Shown one piece after another: positions 6,842 through 15,810 of a stretch of DNA of 52,919 nt. The position numbers and the translations under genes are program-made. Numbering within the stretch: position 1 is the stretch's first letter; every line of letters starts with the position of its first letter. The notes under the pieces were generated by a model, which saw only the letters and a list, made by a program, of their open reading frames with translations, searched no databases and had not been told where the DNA came from. Origin of the DNA: an uncultured Hungatella sp. (GTDB taxonomy: Bacteria > Bacillota > Clostridia > Lachnospirales > Lachnospiraceae); the NCBI GenBank assembly GCA_910585645.1, contig CAJUFP010000020.1, positions 1 through 52,919 of the forward strand, read 5' to 3'.

Positions 6842-9800
6842 TCACCACCATGGAATAGGTATGGAAATATCCGGAATAGGAATACTCTCCTGCTCATCTC
6901 TGTCTTCTCTTTCGGAATCCCACCAGAACAGATCATCCTGGGAAGGTGCTGTTTCCGGACCTCCATCTCCGCCAAGAGGCGGCCTGCCTCCCTGACCGCC
7001 TCCATTTCCCTGGCTGCTTCCGCCTCCCTGGCTGCTTCCGCCTCCCTGGCTGCCTCCGCCTCCCTGGCTGCCTCCGCTTCCCTGGCTGCTTCCGCCTCCC
7101 TGGCTGCTTCCGCTCCCACTCTCCTGCGCTCCTGAACTCCCCTGCTCATCTCCATGATTTCCGCTCCCCTCCAGGGACGGTCCGGTCTCCTGCCCTCCGC
7201 TCCCCTCCAGGGACGGCCCGGTCTCCTGCCCTCCGCTTCCCTCCAGGGACGGCCTTATCTCCGGCTCTCTGCTCTCCTCCTGGGATGGCTTCTCCTGGGG
7301 CCGCCCCCACCACGGATACACTCCCTGCCACGGCCAGTTCCCCCAGTCCGGTCTGCTCTCCCACTGGCTGCTCTCCTCCATCCAGTCCTCCCAGGATTCC
7401 CACAACGCCTCGTCGCCCTCCAAAGTCGGATCTACCGACTCCGCGTCCGGATGCAGAGGGCAGATCTCTGGCGCCACATGAAGGGAATCCTCCGTCTGCC
7501 CCGCGCCTTCCGGCAAAACCATAAACACCCGCTCCTCTGTCTCCGGACAGAACTCTGTGGCAGTCCCCTGGGATTCCATACACACAAGTACCTTTGCATG
7601 GACATCACAAACCGAAACCGGCGCTGTCCCCGGCGCGAAATACTCGCTGTACACCGCGTTGCCTCTTGGGTCCAGATCACACACACCGGTTACGGCCTGT
7701 TTTCCCGACTTTCTGCATATCTGATACCGTTTCATACCCTCTGGTACCCTAAATCCGGTATCGTCTCTCCCTTCATGTACCCTGTCCATAATCCTTTTCC
7801 AAATATCCTTGTGATAAGATGTCCCCCCAGTCACCGGCTGGTTCCCATCGTTGCCGCTCCAGATCCCCGCTGTGTAGTAGGGCGTAAACCCTACAAACCA
7901 CAGATCCTTGTTATCCGTAGTAGTCCCGCTTTTTCCCGCGGCCGACATTCCCTTAAGAGCCGCCCTCCTTCCCGTAGGACTCACAGGCGTATCCGCAAAT
8001 TTACTGCGCCCCGCCACCACATCCCTCATGGCGTCTGTCAAAAGAAAGGCTGTCTCCGGCTTCAACACCTGCCTGCTCTCTTTTTGGCTCTCCAGCAGCA
8101 CATTGCCGTCGTGGTCCAGAACTTTCGTAAAAAACACAGGCCTGGTGTACACACCTCCTGCTCCTATGGCCCCAAACGCCGCCGTCAGCTCCAGGTTATT
8201 CACCCCGTCCGTAATCCCCCCAAGAGCTGTAGACGCGTTGTAATCCTTCTCCGACAAGGTGGTTATCCCCATATTCCCGGCATACCACACTCCAAGCTGA
8301 GGGGACACGGTCTCCATCATGCACCGCACCGCCACAATATTCATAGAATACGCGATAGCCTCCCGGATATTGCAGTACCCATAATAACGGCCGTACCAAT
8401 TCCGAAACTGCTTGTTCCCCACCTGATAAGGCTCATCATAATACACCGTGGCCAGCGTGGCATTTACCCCGTCAATGGCAGGGGCAAAAGCAGTGAGCAC
8501 CTTAAAAACAGACCCTGGCTGGCGCAGAGAATCTGTGGCCCGGTTAAAGGTGCGGCTGGCCGTTTTCTCCCCCCGCCCGCCGTTTATGGCCAGCACCTCC
8601 CCGGTAAACTGGTCCATCAGCACAAAGGAGGCCTGGGGCTGTAAAACCGCCAAAAGCCGTTCTCCCAGCACGGTATCCCTCTCCCCTGTCACAGAATCCC
8701 GAAACAGCTCCACATCCTTGCGAAGACTCTCCTCATTGGGATACAGCCCGTCAAAATCCGCCGAAACCTTGGTCTTATGGAATAACTCCACATCCTGCTC
8801 CGAATAATTGGAAACCGTCCCGTCCTCATGCTCCACAGTCAGCCGATAATCCCCTGCCACATAAGCTTCCTTATAGTTCTCCGGATTATTGATCTCCTCA
8901 TCCACGATCTGCTGTAACCCCAGATCCTGGGTGGTATAGATGGAAAGTCCCCCGGAATAGATCATTTTCCTGGCAAGCTCCCCGGAATACCCCAACTGCC
9001 TGGCCATGGCCTCTGTAACCTGGGTTATAACCTCATCCGTAAAATACGTGTAGGGTGTGGCCTGAGACTTTGTCTCCACATCAATATCCTGTATCCTGGC
9101 ATACACGTCGTCTGCCAAAGCCTCCGCCTTCTGGCCAGAGGTTATCATTCCCTGCTGTTCCATTTTATCCAGGATCCGCTTCCTGCGCTCCCCATTGGCC
9201 TGGGCTCCTGTCAGGGGATTAAGCCGGGAGGGATTCTGGGTAATACCTGCCAGGACCGCACACTCTGACAGGGTTAATTCCCCCAGTTCCTTATTAAAAT
9301 ACCGCCGCGCCGCCACCTTCACCCCCAAAGTATTGGCCCCCAGGTTAATGGTGTTCAGATAATCCGTGATAATGGTTTCCTTATCCGATATTTTTGTCAG
9401 CTCCACGGCCAGGTACTGCTCCTGCAGCTTTCTCTCCAGTTTCTCCCGAAAGGTTTTCTCCATCCCTCCGTTAAAAACCGAATTTTTAATCAGCTGCTGG
9501 GTGATGGTGCTGCCGCCTCCTGCCGACGCGTCCCCGGTGACCACCCCCTTGACCGCCCGCAAAATAGACTTTACATCAATACCATTATGTTCCCAAAACC
9601 GCTCATCCTCAATGGCAATAAACGCGTTGACAAGGTCCTTTGGAATCTCCTCATAGGAAGCCTCCTCCCGGTTGGCTCCCTCCATCACCAGCTTTTCCAC
9701 AGGATTCCCGTTCCTGTCATAGATGGTGGTGGCAAAGCCCTGAGGGCGAAAACTGAGCACATGGATGTCCGGAGCGTTACCAATAACCTTTTTTGCCCAC

Positions 9801-9907
9801 ACAAAGATCATAACCGCCAAAATAACCGCACATATTAATAGAATCAGAAGCAGGATGCCCACGCCCCTTAAAACTCCTTTTGCCAGTTTTTTTCCGTCTG
9901 TTTTCAT
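6842..9907 (-). CDS. Class A penicillin-binding protein 1A (glycosyltransferase and transpeptidase)
   Basis: Bifunctional peptidoglycan synthase. A single membrane anchor near residues 14-38 is followed by a GT51 glycosyltransferase domain (catalytic Glu in AIEDERFWEHNG, then GGGSTITQQLIKN) and a transpeptidase domain with the three active-site motifs: SVFK at about 466, SMN at about 521 and KSGT at about 659. Beyond about residue 700 the protein has a non-catalytic region and then a tail of Glu/Ser/Gly-rich repeats (PSLEGSGGQETG, and many SQGGG units) ending IPIPDISIPIPWW. Total length, 1021 residues, is about 150 above a typical PBP1A because of that tail. I start at the ATG with a GGGGGA site at 8 nt; a TTG two codons earlier is possible. 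Confidence 0.95.
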   Translation of the reverse strand: MKTDGKKLAKGVLRGVGILLLILLICAVILAVMIFVWAKKVIGNAPDIHVLSFRPQGFATTIYDRNGNPVEKLVMEGANREEASYEEIPKDLVNAFIAIEDERFWEHNGIDVKSILRAVKGVVTGDASAGGGSTITQQLIKNSVFNGGMEKTFREKLERKLQEQYLAVELTKISDKETIITDYLNTINLGANTLGVKVAARRYFNKELGELTLSECAVLAGITQNPSRLNPLTGAQANGERRKRILDKMEQQGMITSGQKAEALADDVYARIQDIDVETKSQATPYTYFTDEVITQVTEAMARQLGYSGELARKMIYSGGLSIYTTQDLGLQQIVDEEINNPENYKEAYVAGDYRLTVEHEDGTVSNYSEQDVELFHKTKVSADFDGLYPNEESLRKDVELFRDSVTGERDTVLGERLLAVLQPQASFVLMDQFTGEVLAINGGRGEKTASRTFNRATDSLRQPGSVFKVLTAFAPAIDGVNATLATVYYDEPYQVGNKQFRNWYGRYYGYCNIREAIAYSMNIVAVRCMMETVSPQLGVWYAGNMGITTLSEKDYNASTALGGITDGVNNLELTAAFGAIGAGGVYTRPVFFTKVLDHDGNVLLESQKESRQVLKPETAFLLTDAMRDVVAGRSKFADTPVSPTGRRAALKGMSAAGKSGTTTDNKDLWFVGFTPYYTAGIWSGNDGNQPVTGGTSYHKDIWKRIMDRVHEGRDDTGFRVPEGMKRYQICRKSGKQAVTGVCDLDPRGNAVYSEYFAPGTAPVSVCDVHAKVLVCMESQGTATEFCPETEERVFMVLPEGAGQTEDSLHVAPEICPLHPDAESVDPTLEGDEALWESWEDWMEESSQWESRPDWGNWPWQGVYPWWGRPQEKPSQEESREPEIRPSLEGSGGQETGPSLEGSGGQETGPSLEGSGNHGDEQGSSGAQESGSGSSQGGGSSQGSGGSQGGGGSQGGGSSQGGGSSQGNGGGQGGRPPLGGDGGPETAPSQDDLFWWDSEREDRDEQESIPIPDISIPIPWW

Positions 9908-10035
9908 AACCAAAGTCCCCCGTCCAATCTTTCGCTGGTCTTTTTGCCTTTGGACTTAGTTTTCCCTGTATCCCTCCTTATATACCCTCTTTCTTTTCTG
10001 GTTTCGCCCGTAAATCTTCCCCACATTGCCAATAC

Positions 10036-10089
10036 AAAAGAGGTGAGAAAAGATGGGACAAGATCAGCCCATCTTTTCTCACCTCTTTT
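10036..10089 (-). terminator. Strong rho-independent terminator of bcp
   Basis: A perfect 22-bp stem (starting AAAAGAGGTGAG) around a 10-nt loop overlaps the last bases of the bcp stop codon and, on the minus strand, ends CTCTTTT. It separates bcp from the PBP1A gene downstream. The stem is unusually long for a terminator. Confidence 0.88.
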
Positions 10090-10552
10090 ACTCCTGCCTC
10101 AAATACCCAAGGATCTCCGCCGCGTTGGTATCCGGCTTCACCTTCTCCATCACCTTTTCAACCATACCCTTTTCATCGATGATAAAGCTGCTGCGCACCA
10201 CGCCCATGGACACCTTCCCATACATCTTCTTCTCCTGCCACACATCGTAGGCCTGAATCGCCTTTAACTCCGGATCCGAAAGAAGAATAAACGGCAGCTC
10301 ATATTTGGACGCGAAATTCTGGTGGGATTTCACGCTGTCCTTGCTGATACCGATGACCACCACTCCCAACTCTTCAAACTCCTTGTAAGCCCCCGCAAAG
10401 GCACAGGCCTGCTTCGTACACCCGGACGTATTGTCTCTGGGGTAAAAGTACACCACCACCTTTTTTCCAAGAAAATCCGCCAAAGATACCTGGTTTCCAT
10501 CCTTGTCCGGCAGCGTAAACTCCGGAGCCTTCATTCCCTCTTTTATCATCAT
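10088..10552 (-). CDS. bcp: Thiol peroxidase, Bcp/PrxQ-type peroxiredoxin
   Basis: Cytoplasmic thioredoxin-dependent peroxidase that reduces hydrogen peroxide and organic hydroperoxides. The 154-residue product carries the peroxiredoxin active site YPRDNTSGCTKQACAF, with the peroxidatic Cys in SGCT and the PrxQ-type second Cys five residues later. The N-terminal APEFTLPDKDGN and later GISKDSVKSHQNFASKY segments are standard. An AAGGAGG site precedes the first of two adjacent ATGs by 7 nt. The gene appears to be monocistronic, with its own long terminator and palindromic element B not far upstream. Confidence 0.95.
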   Translation of the reverse strand: MMIKEGMKAPEFTLPDKDGNQVSLADFLGKKVVVYFYPRDNTSGCTKQACAFAGAYKEFEELGVVVIGISKDSVKSHQNFASKYELPFILLSDPELKAIQAYDVWQEKKMYGKVSMGVVRSSFIIDEKGMVEKVMEKVKPDTNAAEILGYLRQE

Positions 10553-10714
10553 CCAATATCCTCCTTTGCTGATCTCTCCATCCTTTTATGGCGGACCGTA
10601 TTGCCGCCTCGGAGATATTGTATCATACCCGCCTGAACGATTCCATAAAAATCCGTAAAATTCCGGCTTGTGCCTTTCAGACGTTATGATTCATGGGGGA
10701 TCTGAATTGGTGTA

Positions 10715-10882
10715 TTGTTGAGTGAGCAATGGGGCGAGGGGTGTCGTGATGCCAGTCAGAGAAGGGAAGGATGGTCCTGTCCGGGCTCATCGAAATGTTT
10801 GGCATATCTGAACCCGGACGGGACATCTCTCCTTCTCTGTCTGGCCCCGCGACAATCCCCGCCCCCTTTGCTCACTCAATCA
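10715..10882. repeat. Palindromic repeat element B, complete copy
   Basis: The left arm (from TTGAGTGAGCAATGGGG) and the right arm (ending TTTGCTCACTCAA) are imperfect inverted repeats of about 70 nt around a loop of about 20 nt. The right arm is nearly identical to bases 1-83. The element lies 30 bp beyond the Cof hydrolase stop and upstream of bcp. No gene is seen inside. Together with the rest of the interval between bcp and the hydrolase this accounts for the 360-bp gap. Confidence 0.85.
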
Positions 10883-10912
10883 TATATCAAAAAGCCTCAT
10901 AAACAGTAACTT

Positions 10913-11770
10913 TCACACCCCTCTATAACCCCCGCCCTCCAGCATCCTCTCCACCGTCACCGCGATCCCGTCCTCATCCAGAGAAGCCGTCACCTCATCC
11001 GCCATAGCCTTAAGCTCCTCCACCCCATTGGCCATGGCCACCCCATAGCCTGCGTAATCCAGCATGGAAGCATCGTTGTGTCCGTCCCCGAAGGCCATCA
11101 TCTCCTCCCGTTTATACCCCATAGGCTCCAGAACCGTCCCAAGAGCCTTTGCCTTGTCAATCCCCTTTGCCGTAAACTCAAAATAAAACGGGCCGGTAAA
11201 CATACAGCTGAGCGTGTCCTTAAACGGCTCCATCATCTCCTTATAATGGGCCTGAAGATACTCCGGGTCCGCCGTGGTCAGGATCTTGTTCAGGGGGAAA
11301 TCCACAAAAGCCGCCAGATCCCTCTCCTCACACAGGTTAAAATTCCCGCCTCTGGACTCATACTCCATCACATTAAAGGCCTTGCCGTTTACCGTAATAT
11401 ACTGGTCATACACATTGTTCACATACATGTACTTCCCCCGGTCGATCATAGGCCGCACCCGGTCAAACCTCTTCATGTGCTCCAGCACCGCCTTCCCCTC
11501 CTCCACGGACAGGGCCTGATTAAACAGCACCTTCCCGGTCGCGCAGTCCACCACCTGGGACCCGTTGTAGGACACCAGCAGCCCGTGATGCTTCTCCATC
11601 TCAAGCTCCCTGGCAAACTCCATAAGCCCGCTGGTAGGCCGCCCTGACGCCAGTATGAGGATAACGCCCGCCCTCTCCGCCCGAAGCAGCGCCTCCCTTG
11701 TCCTGGGACTGATCCTCTTTTTGCTGTTCAGCAGCGTCCCGTCCATATCCATGGCAATCACTCTCATCAT
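10913..11770 (-). CDS. Cof-type HAD-IIB family phosphatase
   Basis: Cytoplasmic haloacid-dehalogenase superfamily hydrolase of 285 residues, probably a sugar-phosphate or flavin-type phosphatase. Motif I is DMDGTLLNSKK with the nucleophile Asp, motif II is LASGRPT, the motif III Lys lies in GIDKAKAL, and motif IV is AFGDGHNDASMLDYAG. The cap inserted between motifs II and III is the C2B type that defines the Cof group. Length is typical (about 270). It follows an MFS transporter gene with a 23-bp gap, suggesting the transporter brings in a compound whose phosphate ester this enzyme handles, but the substrate is not readable from sequence. Confidence 0.92.
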   Translation of the reverse strand: MMRVIAMDMDGTLLNSKKRISPRTREALLRAERAGVILILASGRPTSGLMEFARELEMEKHHGLLVSYNGSQVVDCATGKVLFNQALSVEEGKAVLEHMKRFDRVRPMIDRGKYMYVNNVYDQYITVNGKAFNVMEYESRGGNFNLCEERDLAAFVDFPLNKILTTADPEYLQAHYKEMMEPFKDTLSCMFTGPFYFEFTAKGIDKAKALGTVLEPMGYKREEMMAFGDGHNDASMLDYAGYGVAMANGVEELKAMADEVTASLDEDGIAVTVERMLEGGGYRGV

Positions 11771-11793
11771 CTTTAAACATCCCCTTTTCTCAT

Positions 11794-12951
11794 TTATCGC
11801 GCCTTCTTCAATCCGTTAAGCCTCTCCACCATCAAAACCATCACCGCCACAATCCCCAGAAGATAAAACGGGTACAGCCAAATCCCCACTCTCCCCGATA
11901 TCATCCCAAACAGGGACGGCATCACCATAGTGCCCACATAGGCGCACGCCATCTGCATGCCCATGATGGCCTGGGACAGACCCTCCCCGAAATTAGCCGG
12001 CGTCTCATGGAGCAGAGCCGGATACACAGGCGCGCACCCCACGCCCACCATCACAAGCCCAACCCCTGTCATAGCCTGACCCAGAGGCAGCATCAAAAGG
12101 ACGATCCCCGCCACAGCCACTGCCTGTCCCAGCCGCACCATGTTCCTATCATTAAGCTTCATGGTGATAAACCCGCAGACAAACCGCCCGGCCGTGATGC
12201 CCAGATAAAACAGGGAAGCCCACTTAGCCGCAGCGCTGGCCGAAATCCCCCGGTTCAGCACCATGTAGCTGGCCGCCCACAGCCCTGCGGTCTGCTCCAG
12301 ACCGCAGTAGCAGAAAAAGGAAATCATGGCCTCCTTTGCCCCTGAAAGCCCGAAAACCTCCAAAAGCCCCATGCTCCTTCTCTCCCCCTGCTCCTCCTCC
12401 TCTGCCCTGCTCCCCTTCCACAGGTACAACGTGGCGAACAGCACCGCTGTCAGCGCCATCTGCAGAACCGAGATGATCCGATAGCCTCCTGTCCACGGCA
12501 GGCCTCCCACCAGACAGGCCCCCATGATGTAAGGCCCTATGGACGCCCCGATCCCCCAGAAACAGTGAAGCCAGCTCATATGCCTTGCCTCATAGTGAAG
12601 GGCCACATAATTGTTCAGCGCCGCGTCCACCGCCCCGGCCCCAAGGCCGTAGGGCAGAGCGATAACACACAACATCCAGAACGAATCCGACACCGAAAAT
12701 CCCCACAGAGCCCCCGCTGTCACGGCCACGCTCACTGCCGTCACCCTGCCCGTCCCCAGCTTTTTGGTCAGCGTATCGCTGAGCAGGCTGGAAATAATGG
12801 TGCCTCCCGATATGATAATGGAAATAATCCCCGCATAGGACACCGGAACCCCCAGCTCCCCCTGAATGCTGGGCCACGCCGCCCCCAAAAGGGCGTCCGG
12901 AAGCCCCAGGCTGATAAACGCAACATAAATAATCCCAAGCAGCAATGTCAT
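11794..12951 (-). CDS. MFS transporter, sugar-permease-like
   Basis: Integral membrane transporter of 385 residues with about twelve hydrophobic helices. The N-terminus (GIIYVAFISLGLPDALLG) and the LHCFWGIGASIGPYIMG helix resemble FucP-like members of the major facilitator superfamily; the usual cytoplasmic loop after helix 2 reads SDTLTKKLGTGRV. The ATG has an AAGGAGAA site. It starts a two-gene operon with the Cof phosphatase and is transcribed away from an AraC-type regulator with a sugar-binding-type cupin domain, an arrangement typical of sugar uptake. The exact substrate is unknown. Confidence 0.87.
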   Translation of the reverse strand: MTLLLGIIYVAFISLGLPDALLGAAWPSIQGELGVPVSYAGIISIIISGGTIISSLLSDTLTKKLGTGRVTAVSVAVTAGALWGFSVSDSFWMLCVIALPYGLGAGAVDAALNNYVALHYEARHMSWLHCFWGIGASIGPYIMGACLVGGLPWTGGYRIISVLQMALTAVLFATLYLWKGSRAEEEEQGERRSMGLLEVFGLSGAKEAMISFFCYCGLEQTAGLWAASYMVLNRGISASAAAKWASLFYLGITAGRFVCGFITMKLNDRNMVRLGQAVAVAGIVLLMLPLGQAMTGVGLVMVGVGCAPVYPALLHETPANFGEGLSQAIMGMQMACAYVGTMVMPSLFGMISGRVGIWLYPFYLLGIVAVMVLMVERLNGLKKAR

Positions 12952-13107
12952 AGTTCTCCTTTTCCTACCTCTCTTCCCATAATCAAAACATTTTCTTGTA
13001 TTTTCCTTTTAAAACCTCTATAATAATATTGCATTTTCCATGGGTTTTCTATCAAAAAACAGACTTAAACTATAAAAATACGGCCAAAAAGGAGCGTCCA
13101 ACCGCCT

Positions 13108-14196
13108 ATGAAACCAGTTGCGAACCAGCCATCCGCCTCACACTCCCCCCTTTTATCCATCTCCCCCGCCGCCTGCTGCCCCGGCTCTGCCCACGACACC
13201 CCCGACGCCTCCCGCCCCGGCTCTGCCCGTAACACCCCTGCCGCCTCCCGCCCACAGGCCCCCACGCCCGGTCCCGCCGACAGCTCCCCCTACATCCACA
13301 CCTCCAACAGCCGCATCAACACCTCCACCCTGGAGGAGACCCTGCGCTGTATTACGCCGGAATTTCCCTACACCACGGACCTGTGTACCCTTCACACCCT
13401 GCCGGGCTGCACCTTTCCCTGGCACTGGCACAAGGAAGTGGAACTTTTCTACCTGCAGAAAGGAACTCTGGACTATATACTGCCCGACGGACAGCACACC
13501 TTCCGCCAGGGGGAAGGCGGCTTCTTAAACTCCGGCGTCCTCCACATGACCTGCTGTCCCAAAAACCAGGTGTGCATCCAGGAAGAGCACCTTTTCCTCC
13601 CCTCCTTTCTGGGAGGCCAGGAAAACAGCATCCTGACCGCCCGGTACATCACCCCTGTTCTGGAGCACCCGGACATGGAGCTGTACCGCCTTGACCCAGC
13701 CGTCCCGGACCATGAGGAGATCATCCGCCTGATGAAAGCCTCCTTCACCTGCTACGAATCCGCCCGGGAAGGCTATGAATTTGAAGTCCGGGAATATATG
13801 AGCCGCGTATGGCGGATCCTGTTCTCCCACCTAAAAGACTTTCACGGAGACAAAAAAAAGCGGCCCCACAGCGACCGCATCAAAACCATGATGGAATTTA
13901 TCTCCTTCCACTACCATGAAAAGCTGACCCTGAAACAGATCGCAGACTCCGCGTTCATCAGCCCCAGGGAGTGCAGCCGGTGCTTTCAGGAAACCCTGGG
14001 CCAGACCCCCTTCTCCTACCTGACCGACTACCGCCTCCACAAAGCCTGCTCCCTTCTGACCCACACACACTTAAGCGTCACCCAGGTAAGCGCTGCCTGC
14101 GGGTTCAACAGCAGCAGTTACTTTGCCCAGATCTTTCACAGGACATTCGGGTGTACGCCCAGGGAGTACGGGCGGCAGAACCATACAGGCGTTTAA
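13108..14196 (+). CDS. AraC family regulator with cupin domain and Pro/Ala-rich N-terminus
   Basis: A 362-residue transcription factor. After an unusual 85-residue Pro/Ala/Ser-rich leader comes a cupin sensing domain (FPWHWHKEVELFYLQKGTL) and a C-terminal AraC DNA-binding domain with two helix-turn-helix motifs (TLKQIADSAFISPRECSRCF and VTQVSAACGFNSSSYFAQIF). The leader contains two tandem 12-residue units of the form xPGSAxxTPxAS, encoded by a 36-bp direct repeat. Family members normally begin close to the cupin, so the true start could lie later; the chosen ATG has AAAGGAG 13 nt upstream, which is a little far. Divergent from the MFS-Cof operon, which it most likely controls. Confidence 0.85.
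   Translation: MKPVANQPSASHSPLLSISPAACCPGSAHDTPDASRPGSARNTPAASRPQAPTPGPADSSPYIHTSNSRINTSTLEETLRCITPEFPYTTDLCTLHTLPGCTFPWHWHKEVELFYLQKGTLDYILPDGQHTFRQGEGGFLNSGVLHMTCCPKNQVCIQEEHLFLPSFLGGQENSILTARYITPVLEHPDMELYRLDPAVPDHEEIIRLMKASFTCYESAREGYEFEVREYMSRVWRILFSHLKDFHGDKKKRPHSDRIKTMMEFISFHYHEKLTLKQIADSAFISPRECSRCFQETLGQTPFSYLTDYRLHKACSLLTHTHLSVTQVSAACGFNSSSYFAQIFHRTFGCTPREYGRQNHTGV
13179..13250. repeat. Two tandem copies of a 36-bp direct repeat
   Basis: Adjacent 36-bp units starting CCCCGGCTCTGCCC differ at a few positions and keep the reading frame of the AraC leader. Replication slippage is the likely origin. Confidence 0.8.
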
Positions 14197-14202
14197 ACGC
14201 CT
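14187..14202. terminator. Perfect 16-bp palindrome holding two convergent stop codons
   Basis: AGGCGTTTAAACGCCT is a perfect palindrome. The plus-strand AraC gene and the minus-strand small gene each end in GGC GTT TAA inside it, with stops overlapping at TTAA. It could form a loopless hairpin and weakly terminate both transcripts; no T run follows. Confidence 0.45.
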
Positions 14203-14414
14203 ATATGGGTTCCCGCCGGTTCTTCCCGAAATGTCAATGTATCTAACCCGCAGTATTCAATATATTCAAACAAATGCTGATTCAGCCCGCTTCTGTGTCC
14301 GCTCTCATCCAATTTAATCCGGTCCAGCTTAGCCAGATCCCTTATCCTTTTACATGCCCTTATCATGGACGTATCAATACCCTTTGACTCCAAAACTTCA
14401 TATGTCAGATCCAT
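14193..14414 (-). CDS. Small unknown protein downstream of a MATE gene
   Basis: A 73-residue, mixed-charge, probably helical protein (MDLTYEVLESKGID, then SMIRACKRIRDLAKLDRIK). I do not recognise it. Its ATG comes 1 nt after the stop of the MATE gene, with GGGGGAG in the MATE 3' end as ribosome site, so it would be translated by coupling. It is AT-richer than the neighbouring genes. It ends in a palindrome shared with the convergent AraC gene. Confidence 0.55.
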   Translation of the reverse strand: MDLTYEVLESKGIDTSMIRACKRIRDLAKLDRIKLDESGHRSGLNQHLFEYIEYCGLDTLTFREEPAGTHIGV

Positions 14415-14415
14415 A

Positions 14416-15804
14416 TCACTCCCCCGTTTTCTCTGCAGACAGATTCATGTACCCATACCTCTTCCCATTCCCCGCCAAAAACCCTGCCGTCACCGTCAAA
14501 GACAGCACCTCTGCCACCACCACGGCCAGCCAGATCCCGTTAACCCCCAGAAAAACAGGCAGCGCCGTCACCGACAAAACCTGAAACACCAAAGTCCTCA
14601 AAAACGAGATCACTGCCGACACGCCTCCGTTCCCCAGAGCCGTAAAAAACGCCGACCCGAAGATGTTCAATCCCGTGATCAAAAACGCCATGGCGTACAG
14701 CCGAAACCCGTCCCTGGTCATGGCAAAAAGCTCCCCGTCATACCCCACAAAGATCCGCATAAGAGGGTTGGCCGCCAGCTGGGCCGTCACGATCATCACG
14801 ACCCCCGCAGCCCCGTTCAGCCTGATGCTCTTCCAAAACAGATTCCTAAGCTCCCCCCGGTTCCCCGCCCCGAAGTGGTAACTGATCACAGGCGCGCAGC
14901 CCACGGCATACCCCAGATAAATGGCGGAAAACACAAAGCTCATGTACATCATCACCCCGTAAGCCGCCACCCCGTTCTCCCCGGCCCGGACCATCAGCTG
15001 ATAATTGTACAGAATATTCACCACAGACGCCGAAATATTGCTCATCAGCTCCGAGGAGCCGTTGGTGCAGGTCTTTATAAGCACCCACTTATTCCACTTG
15101 GCCTTTGTCAGCCGAAGAAGACTGCTGTTCCTCCCGGCAAAATACAGAAGGGGAAGCACGCCTCCCACCACCTGGCTCATGCCCGTGGCCGCCGCGGCTC
15201 CCGCAAGCCCCAGCCGGAACACCCCAACCAAAAGATAATCCAGCGCCACATTGGTCAGGCCTGCCGCCACGGTCACCGCCAGCCCCAGCTTCGGCTTTTG
15301 GGCTGTCACAAAAAAACTCTGAAACACAAACTGCAGCATAAACGCCGTCTGAAACGCCAGGATGATCCACCCGTACACCAGACAGTTATCAAGCATCTCC
15401 CCCTCCGCGCCCAGAAGCACCGCGATGGGCCGCAGAACCACAAACCCGATCACGGTCAGCATAAGCCCGACGCCTATGGTCACATAGAGCAAAAAAGAGA
15501 AATACTCATTGGCCTTGTCCCTCTTGCCCTCCCCCAGAGTCATAGCCACAATGGCGCTTCCTCCGGTTCCGATCATAAATCCCAGCCCGCCCAGCATAGC
15601 CAGCGGCGGATAGATCAGATTCAGGGCCGCAAACGCCGTCTTTCCCACAAAATTGGACACAAACAAACCGTCCACCACACTGTAGATGGACGTAAAGATC
15701 ATCATAACGATGGAAGGCATCACAAACCGTATCAGCCTTGTGGCCGTAAAATGGTCTGACAGCCGTATCTCCTCCCTCTTCCCCTTTTTCAAAATACTGC
15801 TCAT
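14416..15804 (-). CDS. MATE family exporter (copy 2)
   Basis: Twelve-helix multidrug/toxin antiporter of 462 residues. Family features include MPSIVMMIFTSIYSVVDGLFVSNF split over the first helices, GGSAIVAMTLGEGKRDKAN, and SSELMSNISASVVNILYN at the start of the second half. It lies 6 bp after a MarR-type repressor gene and precedes a small coupled gene, forming a repressor-exporter operon. That arrangement usually means the exporter is induced by the compound it expels, sensed by MarR. Substrate unknown. Confidence 0.93.
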   Translation of the reverse strand: MSSILKKGKREEIRLSDHFTATRLIRFVMPSIVMMIFTSIYSVVDGLFVSNFVGKTAFAALNLIYPPLAMLGGLGFMIGTGGSAIVAMTLGEGKRDKANEYFSFLLYVTIGVGLMLTVIGFVVLRPIAVLLGAEGEMLDNCLVYGWIILAFQTAFMLQFVFQSFFVTAQKPKLGLAVTVAAGLTNVALDYLLVGVFRLGLAGAAAATGMSQVVGGVLPLLYFAGRNSSLLRLTKAKWNKWVLIKTCTNGSSELMSNISASVVNILYNYQLMVRAGENGVAAYGVMMYMSFVFSAIYLGYAVGCAPVISYHFGAGNRGELRNLFWKSIRLNGAAGVVMIVTAQLAANPLMRIFVGYDGELFAMTRDGFRLYAMAFLITGLNIFGSAFFTALGNGGVSAVISFLRTLVFQVLSVTALPVFLGVNGIWLAVVVAEVLSLTVTAGFLAGNGKRYGYMNLSAEKTGE

Positions 15805-15810
15805 AACGTA

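Noticed and set aside
6980..7250. Regular short repeats that might suggest a CRISPR array
   Set aside because: The units are in-frame codons for SQGGG and LEGSGG in the PBP1A tail, with no unique spacers and no cas genes.
6946..8644. Long Pro-rich open frames on the plus strand opposite the PBP1A gene
   Set aside because: They mirror the Gly/Ser-rich tail and the transpeptidase domain in an antisense frame, have low-complexity products and no ribosome sites.
14365..15759. A 464-codon plus-strand frame opposite the second MATE gene
   Set aside because: The product is rich in His, Pro, Arg and Gln with no domain; the minus strand encodes a full MATE protein in the same interval.
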